Source: an uncultured Micrococcales bacterium
GTDB taxonomy: Bacteria; Actinomycetota; Actinomycetes; Actinomycetales; Microbacteriaceae
Length of the DNA: 38,116 bases
Direction: 5' to 3'
NCBI GenBank assembly: GCA_903834635.1
Contig: CAILJO010000015.1
Location: 1-38,116, forward strand
Each line of letters begins with the position of its first letter. Positions within the stretch are counted from its first letter, which is position 1. Below, piece by piece: positions 35,702 through 38,116 of this stretch. The translations under genes and the position numbers were made by a program. Below the pieces are notes generated by a model. That model was not told the origin of the DNA, did no database searches, and was given only the letters and a program-made list of their open reading frames with translations.

Positions 35702-36279
35702 TTAGTTGGCAAGACCGCGGGCGTTTAGCGCCTCGAGAATGCGGTCGGTAACCTCGTCGATTGCGCCAAGTCCATCAACCAAGACAACCAAACCACGTGA
35801 TGCGTAAACACTGGTAAGTGGGGCCGTCTCGGCCGAATAAACCTCTAGGCGACGTCGAATTACATCTTCGGTGTCGTCGGCACGACCCTGCTCGAGAGCA
35901 CGGTTCAGCAAACGGCGAACAACCTCGTCGGTGTCGGCGGTGAGCTGAATTACGGCGTCTAGCTTGGTGCCGTGTTCGGCCAAGATCGCGTCGAGCTCGG
36001 TTACCTGATCTGCGGTGCGCGGATAACCGTCGAGCAAGAAACCGCCGGCGGCATCTTGGTGAGTAAGGCGGTCTCGAACAAGGTCGTTGGTTACGCTGTC
36101 TGGAACATATTCGCCACGGTCCATGAACGACTTAGCGAGTTTGCCAAGTTCGGTCTCGTTTTTGACGTTGAAACGAAAGATGTCACCAGTCGAAATGGCA
36201 GGAATGTTGAACGCCTTAGCAAGGCGCTCGGCCTGGGTTCCCTTGCCGGCACCAGGCGGGCCGATCAAGAGGAACCGGC

Positions 36280-36283
<4 letters not shown>
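35702..36283 (-). CDS. adk: Adenylate kinase
   Basis: 193 residues. P-loop [20 protein letters not shown] site [18 protein letters not shown], and a short LID with [14 protein letters not shown]. There is no four-cysteine zinc LID, so this is the short actinobacterial form. Equilibrates AMP, ADP and ATP. The GTG start overlaps the secY stop (GTGA). Confidence 0.96.
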
Positions 36284-37596
<1,313 letters not shown>

Positions 37597-37632
37597 CTCG
37601 GAGCTCCTGTGTTAATAGTTACTAGGTTTTGG

Positions 37633-38116
37633 TTACTCGGAGACCGAGCCACCAGCGGCGACAATCTTCTCTGCGGCGGTGCGCGAGACCTTGTCGACAC
37701 TGACAGTCAGTTTAACCGAGATGTCGCCATTGCCGAGAACCTTTACAGGCTCGTTCTTGCGAACGGCACCCTTAGCCACTAGGTCTGCAACGGTAACGTT
37801 GCCACCCTTTGGATACAGTGCCTCGAGGTCAGCGACGTTCACGACCTGGAAGTAAACCTTGGCTGGGTTCTTGAAACCGCGCAGCTTAGGGGTGCGCATT
37901 ACAAGACGAACGCCACCACCTTCGAAGCCCGGGCGAACCTGGTAACGAGCCTTAGTACCCTTGGTACCACGACCCGAGGTCTTTCCCTTTGAACCCTCAC
38001 CACGACCAACACGAGTGCGGTCTTTCTTTGATCCGTCAGCCGGACGCAGGTGGTGAAGCTTTAGAAGGTTGCTCTTCTCTTTTGGTGCAACAGCCTTCTT
38101 GGCAGCTGGCTTAGCA
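37633..38116 (-). CDS. rplO: 50S ribosomal protein L15 (5' end beyond window)
   Basis: The frame is open from the stop at 37633 to the right edge (161 codons visible). The start is outside. The L15 core is clear: [20 protein letters not shown], then [37 protein letters not shown], and the C-terminal [19 protein letters not shown]. Before the core is an Ala/Lys-rich extension ([16 protein letters not shown]) that is not part of typical L15, so the full protein is longer than the usual 145-150 residues. Confidence 0.95.
   Translation of the reverse strand, partial: AKPAAKKAVAPKEKSNLLKLHHLRPADGSKKDRTRVGRGEGSKGKTSGRGTKGTKARYQVRPGFEGGGVRLVMRTPKLRGFKNPAKVYFQVVNVADLEALYPKGGNVTVADLVAKGAVRKNEPVKVLGNGDISVKLTVSVDKVSRTAAEKIVAAGGSVSE

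Overview
The window looks like a chromosomal segment of a free-living actinobacterium, most probably Microbacteriaceae and perhaps one of the small-genome freshwater (Luna-type: Rhodoluna/Aquiluna-like) lineages. I infer this from the guaB/guaB3 pair, a DUF3817 membrane gene coupled to guaA, a HrcA/CIRCE-controlled groES without groEL, a RimI-TsaD fusion, frequent GTG/TTG starts with GGAGG-type ribosome binding sites, medium GC (by eye in the low-to-mid 50s %) and very dense packing. The taxonomic call is inference; no rRNA or marker tree was available. No tRNA, rRNA, insertion sequence or CRISPR array was seen, and no gap longer than about 300 bases lacks a gene.

Layout. 1-228 is the N-terminal piece of a secreted protein that runs off the left edge and resembles the start of actinobacterial polymorphic-toxin/RHS-type wall proteins. 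289-8469 (minus) is a guanine-nucleotide region (guaB, guaB3, SURF1-like, guaA, DUF3817, GDPD phosphodiesterase). It is interrupted at 3365-4998 by a plus-strand pair of unknown secreted and membrane proteins. 8633-12508 (plus) is livHMGF, a branched-chain amino acid ABC transporter whose LivH carries an extra N-terminal secreted domain. It converges on livK (minus) across a strong bidirectional terminator. 14149-15502 holds a RarD-type permease and groES with a perfect CIRCE operator. 15516-18556 holds a THUMP-like methyltransferase and four small membrane proteins.

18575-24621 (minus) is a tight operon glmS-acpS-alr-tsaE-tsaB-rimI::tsaD, which joins amino-sugar and D-alanine supply for peptidoglycan, acyl-carrier activation and the t6A37 tRNA modification. 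Divergent coaA starts 29 bp away, probably as a leaderless transcript. Two envelope genes of unknown role follow, one of them an SGNH-fold protein that has lost its catalytic serine, and then glmM.

28284-38116 (minus) is the end of the ribosomal protein superoperon: rplO-secY-adk-map, then infA-rpmJ-rpsM-rpsK, rpoA-rplQ-truA and rplM-rpsI. It is split between map and infA by a plus-strand matrixin-type zinc protease and a coupled lipoprotein. rpsD is absent from its usual place between rpsK and rpoA. Several ribosomal leaders (rplM, rpsM, rpoA) hold hairpins that could be regulatory. Most of the window is core housekeeping. The least explained parts are the two plus-strand cassettes (3365-4998 and 33653-34848), the edge fragment, the LivH extension, the degenerate SGNH protein and the leader structures.
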